Positions 34,177 through 43,728 of a DNA stretch of 52,224 nucleotides are shown here, piece after piece. The DNA lies in contig PMML01000057.1 of NCBI GenBank assembly GCA_003162695.1, positions 1 to 52,224 on the forward strand, given 5' to 3'. Position 1 is the first letter of the stretch, and each line of letters begins with the position of its first letter. Below the pieces are notes generated by a model. The model searched no databases, was not told the DNA's origin, and saw nothing but the letters and a program-made list of their open reading frames with translations. Origin of the DNA: Ignavibacteriota bacterium (lineage in GTDB: Bacteria > Bacteroidota > Ignavibacteria > UBA10030). Both the position numbers and the translations under genes were made by a program.

Positions 34177-35363
34177 TTTTCACCTCGCCGATGTACGGCC
34201 TCTTTTAAAATGTCTATCGCCGCTAAAATCTCCTCCTGTGTATTATAATAATGCGGTGAAAACCTGAGTTTACCCTCGCGAAGGGAAATGTCAACTTTTC
34301 GCTCCGCCATATATTGAAACACGGAATCCGGATTGATCTCCCCTTTTGGAAGAACAGTCACGATTCCGGAACGTTCCTCAGGAGAGAGCGGTGTGATCAA
34401 TTCAAATTCATTCATCGATCGCAGCTGCTCGATAAGAAGCTCGTTTAAAGCAAGAATGTGCGGCTCGATCGCGTCGATGCCGAATTCCAGAAGCGTTTCC
34501 AGCGCGGCGTTCATGCCGATAATGCCGGGAAGATTCAAGGTTCCCCCTTCATACCTTCGCGCTGATGCTGCGAGCGGCTGATCGAGCTTGAAAAACTGCC
34601 ATGGTTCCGCGACCGAAAGCCATCCGACATGTGCCGGTGCAATCGCGTCCTGCATTTCCTGTGTAACGTAGAGAAATCCTGTACCATGCGGAGCCATTTG
34701 CCATTTTTGCGAACCGCTTGCCAGGGCATCGATTTTCATTTCCTGTACATCAATTTTCAGCGCGCCCAGCGCCTGAATGCCGTCGACCACAAACCATATA
34801 TTTTTCCGCCTGCAAAGACCTCCGATCGAGGCAAGATCCGCCCGAAAGCCGCTTAGAAACTGCACAGCGCTTAACGCCACAACCCGTGTCCGCGGCGTGA
34901 TCGCCCGTTCGATCATCTCCGGCGTAATACGCTCGTCATGCGCCGGAAGCATATCTATTTCCACGCCGTTTTTTTTTAGATGGTAATACGGCTGCACATT
35001 CGCCGGAAATTCTGCATCGTTGAGCACTATGCGGTCTCCCGTTTTCCAGGGCAATCCGCTTGCTACGACATTCACCCCATCCGAAGTATTGAGCGTAAAG
35101 GCAATCCGGTCCGCGGATTCCGCGTTGATGAGTCTCTGAACAGCCGAACGACAGCTGATCACAATTCGCAGGTCAGTTCTATACGTATCGATAGCGCCGG
35201 CAGAACGTCCTGCAAGATGTTCGCCGATCGCTTTCAGGACTCGCGTAGAAAGCGGACCCGTTGCGGCATGGTTAAAATATATGCGGCCGGCCGCAGTGTG
35301 CGGATAGAGCGCACGGGCTTTAGTAATTGTTTCTTCGGGAAGAAATTTCAATTTTACCTGCAT
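34173..35363 (-). CDS. Class V aminotransferase (cysteine-desulfurase-like)
   Basis: This PLP enzyme of 396 residues shows FNHAATGPLSTRV at the N-terminus, WFVVDGIQALGALKIDV with the PLP-binding Asp, and the lysine in ALASGSQKWQMAPHGTGFLYV. RRYEGGTLNLPGIIGM is another class V feature. It lacks an evident Cys-rich loop for sulfur transfer, so it may be an isopenicillin-N-epimerase-type or other class V aminotransferase rather than a true NifS/IscS. It is coupled to the short asparaginase gene, which hints at amino-acid metabolism, but the substrate is unknown. Confidence 0.88.
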   Translation of the reverse strand: MQVKLKFLPEETITKARALYPHTAAGRIYFNHAATGPLSTRVLKAIGEHLAGRSAGAIDTYRTDLRIVISCRSAVQRLINAESADRIAFTLNTSDGVNVVASGLPWKTGDRIVLNDAEFPANVQPYYHLKKNGVEIDMLPAHDERITPEMIERAITPRTRVVALSAVQFLSGFRADLASIGGLCRRKNIWFVVDGIQALGALKIDVQEMKIDALASGSQKWQMAPHGTGFLYVTQEMQDAIAPAHVGWLSVAEPWQFFKLDQPLAASARRYEGGTLNLPGIIGMNAALETLLEFGIDAIEPHILALNELLIEQLRSMNEFELITPLSPEERSGIVTVLPKGEINPDSVFQYMAERKVDISLREGKLRFSPHYYNTQEEILAAIDILKEAVHRRGEK

Positions 35364-35399
35364 ATTGAAAATATAGCGACGCGGTTCCGCAAAGGCAAA

Positions 35400-35555
35400 T
35401 GTGAAAACCGGTCAATAGTCAATAAACAGTATCGGTTCAACGTGCTGCAGTGCTGCGGTTCAACGTTGTTTTATTATTCAGTTCTTTGGTTCTTTGGCTT
35501 TTTAGTTTATTGGCTTCTCCTTACTATTTACGATTCGCAGTTTACAGCTTAATAT
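35400..35555. repeat. Degenerate octamer/heptamer tract in a divergent gap
   Basis: This tract lies between the divergent aminotransferase and DUF5686 genes. From about 35,478 to 35,550 it reads in 8-base steps such as TTTGGTTC, TTTAGTTT and ATTGGCTT; the left part includes a repeated GGTTCAACGT. It resembles the other four tracts in composition but is less regular. Promoters for both flanking genes must lie in or beside it. Confidence 0.6.
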
Positions 35556-35631
35556 TATTGCTTATCCCGGAAAAAAGGAATATTTTCAACAAAGGATTCA
35601 TTTCTCAATTTCACACAACAATACCGGTACT

Positions 35632-37974
35632 ATGAACCGATTCACCGCTGCTCTTCTTTGTACCCTCCTGTTTCATTCGGCTCAGGCACAGCCCGTCATC
35701 ATGCTCAAAGGTCTTGTTCTGGACAGCGCGACAGGGCAGCCTTTACCGTCGGCAACATTGCGTGTTCTGAATTCATCGAAAGGAACCGCCACGAATGCCG
35801 AAGGCGCTTTTCAATTGGCGCTCGAACCGGGCCGTCAGATAGTCGCTGCAAGTTTTATCGGCTATGTATCGGACACGGTTTCCGTTGTACTGGCACCGGA
35901 AACAGCGCCGCATACATTCCTCCTTCGCCCGTCCGTCATTCCTTTGCCCGACATCGTTGCGTATGCGGAAGAACGGGATCCGGCGGAAGAAATTATTCTC
36001 AAAGCATCGCAAAAAAAACATGCAGCGCTCTCGGAACTCCGGACCTATCAATTTAAGGCATCTACCAAAACCACGGTCCGCTCTGTTTCCCGAAAAAACG
36101 CAGCCGACACTATCGTTGCATGTGTCTTTGAAACGCAAAGCGAAGGATATTGGAAATTCCCGGATCTATTTAAAGAGATCCTTACCGCCCGCCGCCAGCC
36201 GTTGTCGCTCGACCGGCGTATCAATACTTTTACAGTCGGTCATCTCCCGAATTTCAACGACGACCGCGTTTCTATTGAAAGCTATTCCGTTGTCGGACCG
36301 ACAGCTCCGGACGCTCTGGAATATTATTCCTTTACGATGCTCGACACCGTGTCCATCGATAATGCTCCGGTTTACCGCATTCGCATGAAACCGAAGAGTT
36401 CGAACACACCGTTGTTCGACGGCACTATTTCCATCGCATCGAAATCGTTTATGGTTATGTCCGTCGACCTGCAGGCAAACGAAGCAATGAATCTGGCGCC
36501 GATAGACCGTTATCACATCTCCCAGCAATTCTCACTCTACGACGGTATTTATTGGATGCCGACGAACAGTACGGAGCATGCTGCGTTTTCGGGTTTATTT
36601 ATCGAACAGGTTGCACAGATATCGGACTATATTCTTAACAAAGAAATATCCGATTCTCTTTTCGATCAATATGCGGTAACTGCAACCCCGGAGGCCGACA
36701 AACGGGACTCGGTATATTGGAAATCCGCCGCTCTTATTCCCCTGACAACCAAAGAACAGGGAGCAAATCGGCGGCTGGACAGCGTTCTGCAAAGCTCTTT
36801 TATCACGAGAACACTTCTCGCTCTTTCAATGTCATCGTTCATATGGGATGACCTGCCGTTTACATCTTTTTCGGATTTTCTTCATTTTAACCGGGTCGAA
36901 GGACTTTATGTCGGAGCGGGCATAAAACTTCCTGCCGGGAAAACATTTTTTCCCGAACTCCGTCTGGGTTACGGCACATCGAATGCAAAATGGAATTATG
37001 ATGCAGACTTCGAGTACCGGCTTCCCATCCGGTCGCCGATCTTTCTTGGCGCTGCTTTGTACGACCTTCTCAAATACCGGGAGGGAGAAGCATACCCCGT
37101 GTTTCTTATTACCGAACGGACATTGTTGGAGCATGACGATCCGGTCGATTATTTTCATGCGGCCGGATGGCGTATCTTTACGCGTGCAGAAATTTCTTAC
37201 CGCATACAGTGCAGTCTTGAATACCGTTTTGAGCGGGAAAACAGCGTACAGCAAACCACGAATTTCAGTCTTGATAAATATTACTCAGACGGCGGCCTTT
37301 ATCGCCCGAATTCAGCCATTCTTGACGGGAACCTTCGCAGTATCTTACTCGGTCTAAGCTACGATACCCGGCAATTTTTGGCAGCCGGATTTTCCGATGA
37401 AGTTGAACAAAACCGTAACAATTGGCAATTAAGATTCGAGGCAGAGCATGCGGATCGGGGATTCTTGAAAAGCGATTTCGAATTCGACCGCTGCACGGCT
37501 CTCCTGAAACGGCATCAATTGATCTCCGGTGAAATGCGCCTCGATATCGACTGCTCGGCCGGATATTCGGACGGCGCACTTCCTCCGCAAAAAATGTTCG
37601 ACGTCATCTCCCGCAGCGACGTCCTTGAAGCAGGCGCTGCCATGAGAACTGCATTGGAAAAAGAGTTTGCAGGCGACCGGATTGCAGTCGTTCAAATCGA
37701 TTATACGGTCGGGAGCGACCCCTTCCGCTGGCTCGGCATTCCGGTTATTAAAAATACCGACCTTATTTTCTTTGCCGGATCTGCCTGGTCGGATATATCG
37801 GCGCCGGGCATTGCATTGCAGACCATCCCCGTCTCAACAGCCAGGAAGATCTATACCGAGGCCGGTTTCGGACTCGGACGGGTCTTAGGATATTTTCGGA
37901 TCGATTGTGCTTGGAGGATCACACACCGGGAACATAACAGTTTCTATGTCTCGATCGAGACTCCTTCGTTTTGA
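35632..37974 (+). CDS. DUF5686 family outer-membrane protein with carboxypeptidase-like regulatory domain
   Basis: A signal peptide (to about AQA at residue 19) is followed by a CarboxypepD_reg-like fold (about 24-102: LKGLVLDSATGQPLPSATL, TNAEGAFQLAL, FIGYVSDTV), as at the N-terminus of many TonB-linked Bacteroidota receptors. The rest (about 110-780) matches DUF5686: AEEIILKASQKK, KSFMVMSVDLQ, then a barrel beginning FLHFNRVEGLYVGAGI. No TonB box is apparent. Function is unknown; such proteins are thought to act at the outer membrane. It is followed by lptD about 100 bases downstream on the same strand, fitting an envelope-assembly context. Confidence 0.88.
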   Translation: MNRFTAALLCTLLFHSAQAQPVIMLKGLVLDSATGQPLPSATLRVLNSSKGTATNAEGAFQLALEPGRQIVAASFIGYVSDTVSVVLAPETAPHTFLLRPSVIPLPDIVAYAEERDPAEEIILKASQKKHAALSELRTYQFKASTKTTVRSVSRKNAADTIVACVFETQSEGYWKFPDLFKEILTARRQPLSLDRRINTFTVGHLPNFNDDRVSIESYSVVGPTAPDALEYYSFTMLDTVSIDNAPVYRIRMKPKSSNTPLFDGTISIASKSFMVMSVDLQANEAMNLAPIDRYHISQQFSLYDGIYWMPTNSTEHAAFSGLFIEQVAQISDYILNKEISDSLFDQYAVTATPEADKRDSVYWKSAALIPLTTKEQGANRRLDSVLQSSFITRTLLALSMSSFIWDDLPFTSFSDFLHFNRVEGLYVGAGIKLPAGKTFFPELRLGYGTSNAKWNYDADFEYRLPIRSPIFLGAALYDLLKYREGEAYPVFLITERTLLEHDDPVDYFHAAGWRIFTRAEISYRIQCSLEYRFERENSVQQTTNFSLDKYYSDGGLYRPNSAILDGNLRSILLGLSYDTRQFLAAGFSDEVEQNRNNWQLRFEAEHADRGFLKSDFEFDRCTALLKRHQLISGEMRLDIDCSAGYSDGALPPQKMFDVISRSDVLEAGAAMRTALEKEFAGDRIAVVQIDYTVGSDPFRWLGIPVIKNTDLIFFAGSAWSDISAPGIALQTIPVSTARKIYTEAGFGLGRVLGYFRIDCAWRITHREHNSFYVSIETPSF

Positions 37975-38071
37975 TTTTTCAAGCCGGCAGAAGCGCTCTG
38001 CTGCTTCTTAAATCCAATGCACTTCAGGACTTTTTTCTCTATCTTGATGATATAGTATAAAACATTTTTGA

Positions 38072-40645
38072 ATGAAGCACCCCCTCATATATTCGTTTTT
38101 TCTCATACTTCTCGGAATTTCCATATCCGCAGCACAGCAGATCGTTCCGGCATCCGATACTGCGCGTCACATCTCGAGTGTGATAGACACAACGAAGATC
38201 CATGCCGATTCCACCGGCAGAGCAGATTCGACCAAACAGAAAAACGGCGTCGATACGGTCATTAATTATTCAGCTCAGGATTCGGTGGTCTACGCCATCC
38301 ATTCGCGCACGATGCATCTGTTCAAAAAAAGCGAGCTTAAATATCAATCCATCAAGATGCAGGCAGAACTGGTGGATATCGATTGGAACAGTTCCATATT
38401 AACCGCACGCGGCATTCCCGACACGGCACACGCAGACTCTATACTCGGAAAGCCTATTATGAACGACGGCGGAGAAGAGTACCGCGGAGAAGTGATACAT
38501 TATAACTTCCGGAGCAAACAAGGAAAAATCAAAGTCGGAAAAACGGATATGGAAAACGGATACTGCCTGGGCGAGCAAATCAAGAAAGTCGACACGGACG
38601 AATTGTTCATCGCCGACGGCCGGTTTACAACCTGCAGCCTTGCAGATCCGCATTACTATTTTACAAGTCCCAGAATGAAAGTCTATGCCCACGATAAAAT
38701 CGTAGCAGAGCCTGTTTATTTTTATATTTCAGATGTTCCGATCCTTGCCTTGCCGTTCGGCGTTTTTCCGAATCACAGCGGCCGCTCATCTGGCATCATT
38801 ACGCCGGGTTACGGAGATGACGCTACATATGGCTGGTATTTGAATCATCTCGGCTATTTTTTAGCGGCAAGCGATTATTGGGACCTTTCCACGGCATTCG
38901 ATATCTACTCCCGCGGAAAATGGATGAATCAAACAATCGTCAATTACGCATTGCGATATAATTTCACGGGAAGCATCGAAGCCAGCATCACAAGCCTGAA
39001 CAACGGAGATCCCGGCGATCTGAACTACAGTCAATCGCGCGATTATCACGTCAATATCATGCATTATCAGGAACTCGAACCATCCCCCAACACATCGAAA
39101 ATCGCTGTTAATTTTACATTCATGAGTTCAACCTATTTCCAAAATTTCAGCACGAACCTCAATGATCTCCAGCAGCAGAACATCATCTCATCGGCAAACT
39201 ATTCAAAAAATTGGGATGAGGCGAACCGTTCGCTGACGGTAAGTTTAGATCAGGATCAAAATCTTGCATCAGGAGATATGGGATTAAAACTGCCTACTAT
39301 TTCTTTTACTCAGGGAACGATATACCCGTTTCAAAAAAAAACAAAATCCACAGGAGCCGATGGAACGACATCTGAACCGGACAAAAATCTGCTTGAAATG
39401 ATCGGGATCAATTACAGCGCTGCATATACGAACGACCGGGTCAAGCAATCGCAGCTCTTCGACAGCGCATATACCCCCGCCGGCTGGGTCGACAGCGTCA
39501 GGGATTTTTCACAAATTAATACAAACTCTCTCACTCAGAATTTTTCACTCAGTATTTCACCCAAGCTCGGTTATTTCACCATCAGTCCTTCATTCTCATG
39601 GAGCGATACGCGAACGATGGTAAACGGCCATATGCCCGTGCTGAATTCCGACAGTTCTGTCATTACGAAGGACACTTCGAGCTGGGTAAGCACCGGAGTG
39701 ATCAGCACCGGGATCTCGACAAGCACGAGATTTTATGGCATGCTTAGTCCGGACATATTCGGCATTACGGCAATCCGCCAGACAATAACTCCATCCTTTG
39801 GAATTTCGTATTTCAAATACATCTACGGCACGAATATGCAGAACCACGCTATGATCGGAACATTTAATATCGGCAACAACTTTGAAATGAAAGTGCAGAA
39901 GAACGACAGCGCGCAGACGGAAGATAAGATACAGCTTATGAATGTCTCGGTTTCATCCAGTTATGATTTCGCTGCGGATTCAATGAATCTGAGCCCCGTA
40001 TCGATCGCCTATCACACGGATATCGGTTCAATTTTAAGCGTGGGAGGCGGAGCGACGTATGACCCCTATGCATTCGATACTACCGGAGACAGACGCAGTA
40101 AAAGTTTTGAATGGAATGAAAACGGTGAACTTGCACGTTTGACGAATTTTAACATTTCACTCTCGACGTCCCTTAAGGGAGAAAAGAAACAGGATAAGAA
40201 AAATTTGAGCCCGGCGGACAGCGCCCAGCAGGAACAGAACCGGGTCAACGGCGACGGATCGTTTCAGGCCGCCCAGCAAAGAACATATCAGACTGTTTAC
40301 GATAGAGAGGAAGCCGATTTCAGCATCCCGTGGAAATTGAGTCTCAGCTACACATTTTCACAGTCTCAGTACGATCCGCGTTCTATTACTCGAAGTTCAT
40401 CAGTCAACATCGACGCTTCGTTTAATCTTACCGAAAAGTGGCAAATATCTTCACGCGCTTCATACGATTTTCTTGCAAACAAACAATATATTCAATATGT
40501 CAATATAAGCCGCGACCTGCATTGCTGGCAAATGAATTTATACTATTACCCTTCCGGAACGCTTGCCGGCTACCGCTTTGAAATACGCGTCAAAGCCCCG
40601 CAGTTGAGCGACCTCAAACTTACCAAACAAAACAACCCGCGATAG
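38072..40645 (+). CDS. lptD: LPS-assembly outer-membrane protein LptD-like
   Basis: The 857-residue protein has a signal peptide (to about AAQ at residue 21), an OstA/LptA-like N-terminal domain (about 75-235: VYAIHSRTMHLFKKSELKYQ, KMQAELVDIDW, YRGEVIHYNFRSKQGKI, DGRFTTCSLADPHYYF), then the conserved DVPILALPFGVFPNHSGRSSGIITPGYG. A large barrel follows. This is the Bacteroidota form of LptD, which inserts lipopolysaccharide into the outer leaflet. The Cys pair of the proteobacterial disulfide system is not evident. It is followed six bases later by the methyltransferase gene, probably one operon. Confidence 0.9.
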   Translation: MKHPLIYSFFLILLGISISAAQQIVPASDTARHISSVIDTTKIHADSTGRADSTKQKNGVDTVINYSAQDSVVYAIHSRTMHLFKKSELKYQSIKMQAELVDIDWNSSILTARGIPDTAHADSILGKPIMNDGGEEYRGEVIHYNFRSKQGKIKVGKTDMENGYCLGEQIKKVDTDELFIADGRFTTCSLADPHYYFTSPRMKVYAHDKIVAEPVYFYISDVPILALPFGVFPNHSGRSSGIITPGYGDDATYGWYLNHLGYFLAASDYWDLSTAFDIYSRGKWMNQTIVNYALRYNFTGSIEASITSLNNGDPGDLNYSQSRDYHVNIMHYQELEPSPNTSKIAVNFTFMSSTYFQNFSTNLNDLQQQNIISSANYSKNWDEANRSLTVSLDQDQNLASGDMGLKLPTISFTQGTIYPFQKKTKSTGADGTTSEPDKNLLEMIGINYSAAYTNDRVKQSQLFDSAYTPAGWVDSVRDFSQINTNSLTQNFSLSISPKLGYFTISPSFSWSDTRTMVNGHMPVLNSDSSVITKDTSSWVSTGVISTGISTSTRFYGMLSPDIFGITAIRQTITPSFGISYFKYIYGTNMQNHAMIGTFNIGNNFEMKVQKNDSAQTEDKIQLMNVSVSSSYDFAADSMNLSPVSIAYHTDIGSILSVGGGATYDPYAFDTTGDRRSKSFEWNENGELARLTNFNISLSTSLKGEKKQDKKNLSPADSAQQEQNRVNGDGSFQAAQQRTYQTVYDREEADFSIPWKLSLSYTFSQSQYDPRSITRSSSVNIDASFNLTEKWQISSRASYDFLANKQYIQYVNISRDLHCWQMNLYYYPSGTLAGYRFEIRVKAPQLSDLKLTKQNNPR

Positions 40646-40650
40646 AATGA

Positions 40651-41466
40651 ATGATAAATCGAATTCTCTACAAGCTGTTTTATCGTATACACGATCTTGC
40701 GCTTCGCCCGCACATACTGTCCGCTATCGGCAAGCTGAACTCCGAGCCGCAACCGGAAGCACATAAACTTGCGGCCTGTCTTACGGAAACTTTTTCCAGC
40801 ATTCTCACGCCTGAAGAATCAGATGCAGTTCAATTGCTTGAATCAATCCGGACTCGACTCGAATGTTCGAATGAAAGGATTCTGATGACGGATTACGGCA
40901 CTCAGGCAAAAAACAGCGGGGAGCAAATTGCACGCGTTGTCGGCGACGTTGCAGTCCAATCGAGCAAACCGTACCGCTGGGCATTGTTCTTGTTCAAACT
41001 CATCCGAACATTTAAACCGGCGTCGTGTCTTGAACTCGGAACCTGCCTTGGAGTTTCCGGCATGTATCAGGCATCCGCCTTACGGCTGAACGGAAAAGGA
41101 TCGCTCGTGACTCTGGAGGGGGCGGAATCTTATGCCGCAATTGCAAAAGAAACATTTTCATCTGCAGGATTTCCGGACATCCAAATCGTCGTCGGAAGAT
41201 TCCAGGAAACCCTCTTTGTCGCCGCAGCACAGATTGCCCCGATCGACCTTGTTTTTATCGACGGTCACCATGACGGCGATGCAACGCTTCGATATTTTGA
41301 GACTCTCCTGCCTTTCTGTTCGGCAGCCGCCATCGTCGTATTTGACGATATCCACTGGTCAAGAGGCATGACGCGGGCATGGAATGTTCTGCGCACAGAT
41401 TCTCGCGTTGCTTTTTTTTCCGACCTCAGTCAAGTGGGAATCATCTTCCTTCGTCCCAAGCGATAA
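40651..41466 (+). CDS. Class I SAM-dependent methyltransferase (O-methyltransferase-like)
   Basis: The 271-residue protein has the class I motif I as CLELGTCLGVSGMYQASAL and a second acidic site in LVTLEGAESYAAIAKETF. Later come LVFIDGHHDGDATLRYFE and VVFDDIHWSRGMTRAW, where the paired Asp/His residues recall metal-dependent O-methyltransferases. The N-terminal ~100 residues are a separate helical part. It starts six bases after lptD, so it may modify a lipid or cell-surface molecule, which is inference from position only. Confidence 0.85.
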   Translation: MINRILYKLFYRIHDLALRPHILSAIGKLNSEPQPEAHKLAACLTETFSSILTPEESDAVQLLESIRTRLECSNERILMTDYGTQAKNSGEQIARVVGDVAVQSSKPYRWALFLFKLIRTFKPASCLELGTCLGVSGMYQASALRLNGKGSLVTLEGAESYAAIAKETFSSAGFPDIQIVVGRFQETLFVAAAQIAPIDLVFIDGHHDGDATLRYFETLLPFCSAAAIVVFDDIHWSRGMTRAWNVLRTDSRVAFFSDLSQVGIIFLRPKR

Positions 41467-41511
41467 AGCCAAAGCATAAACATCCAACAAAGAAGATTCG
41501 TTATAAGAAAA

Positions 41512-42309
41512 ATGATTCTCGCAACAGCCGTTGCATTGTTACTTATTGCGGGTTCTATTTCAAGCTGCAATATCGTCGGGCCGGGGCATGTCGGCATCAT
41601 CGTCAACATGACCGGAACGCAAAGAGTGCGTGTCCGAATTCCCCGCCACAACAGGCTGGATGTTCGTGAATCCAATCCCACAGCGTGTCTTCGAATATCC
41701 AACATTTGTACAAACAGCAAAATGGACAGCTACCCCGACGGAAGGAAGTATGGCCAATGAAGAAATATTGTTCAACACAGTCGAAGGACTTGTCGTTTTA
41801 TGTCAAATTCAGGACCGACCAGATGGAAAATTTCACTCACGGTTTTTTACGCAACATCGCTTGCGACGGATTTAACGAGATAGGATCGAAAATGAAAGTG
41901 GACGAAGTCTACGGATCCGGAAAAGCTGAATTGATTCAGAAGGTATGGAATTATACCAACCAGCGCGTAACCAATTTCGGCGTGAAAATAGAGCAATTCG
42001 GTTTTATCGGCGGCCTTCGTTTGCCGTCGAAAACCGTTCAGGTATTGAACAACAAGATCGTGCAATACAAAACGCTACTGGTGCAAAAAACAGTATTAAA
42101 AAACTTCCGCTGAAGCCCAGCAGAAAATCGAGATTGCCAAAGGTGAAGCTCTGGCAAACCAAATGCTTGCACGGAGCATCTCAAAAGAGTTCATTCAATG
42201 GAGACAGCTGGAAATTTTGGATAAACATTAGAACGGCGCTTATCCGCAAGTCGTGGGAAGCAATGCCCTGATCAATATTCCTCTGCCGGGCAGCAAACAC
42301 CAGGAATAA
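41512..42309 (+). pseudogene. Decayed SPFH/prohibitin-family gene
   Basis: Pieces of one SPFH protein lie in successive frames. The first frame gives a lipoprotein-like start and GPGHVGIIVNMTGTQR; the next (from about 41,625) gives TGWMFVNPIPQRVFEYPTFVQT; the third (from about 41,800) gives FYVKFRTDQMENFTHGFLRN to LPSKTVQVLNN; the last (from about 42,105) gives EAQQKIEIAKGEALANQ and WRQLEILDKH, then TAG at 42,229-42,231 where family members have Trp, then NGAYPQVVGSNALINIPLPG. So there are three frameshifts, one nonsense change and apparent internal deletions. Intact relatives form membrane-associated oligomers; this copy cannot. Confidence 0.88.
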
Positions 42310-42440
42310 GATCGGCATTTTTTTCACGGGAAAGGATTATGCGAAAGCTTTTCAATACGTTGAGTCCGGGCCGGGGGTATGATGAGTCTGCTACATCCTT
42401 CGTTCCTGTTGTACGTATCGAGCCAATCTTCGATGAAGCG

Positions 42441-43697
42441 CTAATTTGTCGTAAAATGCCAGAGGGGCCCGGCAATCGTTCCATTCTCCGTCACTTCATC
42501 GATGCGCCAATAGTACGTTGTGCCGGACTCCAGTTTGCCTGTTAGAAAGAAAGTCTCTTTTTTACTACCTGCAAATTCCGGCTTTTCATTTTTACCAAAA
42601 TAAATATTTTGCGAAAGAGCGTTTCGGGCAGGTATCCACGTAAGCTTCAATCCATCGGCGCTCACGCGGTATGCAGCATCCCGCGGCTTCGGCAGAAATA
42701 CAGTGGGCAGAACGGCGGGCATCGTTTCTTCAGGGTCCCAGCGTCCGTCAAACGTCCACCGTACATCGATATCGCTGTCCCGGGGCGATCCCGGCGCCGC
42801 TGCAAGATTATCAGAAAACCAGGCATAGTCTCCCCCGACTCGATGACAATTATAGTAATAATGACGATCACCCCACAGCCACGGCCTCTTGCTGGATTTC
42901 GGCCTGTAGAAAGGCTTGTCCGCCATGGTTCGTGAAAAGATGCAATGGAGAAGATAGAATTGCCCATCGAGATGGTTTCGACCGAGCGGAAAACCCGGTA
43001 CGCCATCGAATGTTGAATACTGAACGACAAACTTCTGACGTTCGTCGGTTTCACCATCGTGCCAAATACTAGCGCTCAAATTGTGGCCAAAGAATGAACA
43101 ATCCGTTATATAGCACCACCCGCGCGGACAGACAAAATCGACCCATCCTTCAAACGAGCAATCCGCGTGATAGTACATTCCACGCGGTTTGTTCCAGAGA
43201 CTCAATGCATCTCCTCCATCCGAAATGATGGTGCAGCGAATGATTGTGATGCGCGTTCCCAGACCCCACACGGCAAACTGGTGATCGTGAACGCCGTACA
43301 GGCTGCCGTAATTATTATGCACCGTCAGGTTCGCCAGCGTAATATCCGCTGCAGAAGAATCGATGTTGATTGTTGCCGCACCCCAATCCGAACTGTCGTG
43401 ATCCTTTATCCAGTTCCTGCGCAATTCAGGAAAGATGATTCTTGTACTGTCGCGATCCTCGCCGACCAATGCAATATTATTCCGTGTGATGAAAAGTTTT
43501 TCGTTATAAATTCCGTTCTTCACAAAAATTATGATAAGCTGTTTATGATCCGGTGGCACCGCGTCGAGCGCCTGCTGGATACTCCTGTATTTTCCGGTTC
43601 CGTCTTGTGCAACAACGACCGCTGCGTTTTCCCCTGCCCGTATTTGCGACCAGCATAAGCAAAGAATGATAAGTCCGTGAAAAATATGTGTCGTCAT
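42441..43697 (-). CDS. Pectinesterase (CE8) with fibronectin-III-like C-terminus
   Basis: A signal peptide precedes a right-handed beta-helix of family CE8, which removes methyl esters from pectin. Signatures: VVAQDGTGKYRSIQQALDAVP at the N-terminus, GVHDHQFAVWG, the catalytic Asp region FEGWVDFVCPRGWCYITDC, and KRPWLWGDRHYYYNCH, similar to the LGRPW motif. The catalytic stretch differs from the commonest GTVDFIFG form. The last ~90 residues (DAAYRVSADGLKLTWIPARNA to TTYYWRIDEVTENG) look like a fibronectin type III module. It is the last gene of the minus-strand pectin cluster. No T9SS domain is seen, so it is probably periplasmic. Confidence 0.9.
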   Translation of the reverse strand: MTTHIFHGLIILCLCWSQIRAGENAAVVVAQDGTGKYRSIQQALDAVPPDHKQLIIIFVKNGIYNEKLFITRNNIALVGEDRDSTRIIFPELRRNWIKDHDSSDWGAATINIDSSAADITLANLTVHNNYGSLYGVHDHQFAVWGLGTRITIIRCTIISDGGDALSLWNKPRGMYYHADCSFEGWVDFVCPRGWCYITDCSFFGHNLSASIWHDGETDERQKFVVQYSTFDGVPGFPLGRNHLDGQFYLLHCIFSRTMADKPFYRPKSSKRPWLWGDRHYYYNCHRVGGDYAWFSDNLAAAPGSPRDSDIDVRWTFDGRWDPEETMPAVLPTVFLPKPRDAAYRVSADGLKLTWIPARNALSQNIYFGKNEKPEFAGSKKETFFLTGKLESGTTYYWRIDEVTENGTIAGPLWHFTTN

Positions 43698-43728
43698 TTT
43701 TTATAATTTCTTCGCACTCATGAATTGC

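Noticed and set aside
37988-38008. Terminator after the DUF5686 gene
   Set aside because: Only a 6-bp stem (AGAAGC/GCTTCT) with no T-run; too weak.
42310-42440. A gene fragment between the SPFH pseudogene and the pectinesterase
   Set aside because: Open frames cross it on both strands, but none has a recognisable sequence or a start that makes sense.
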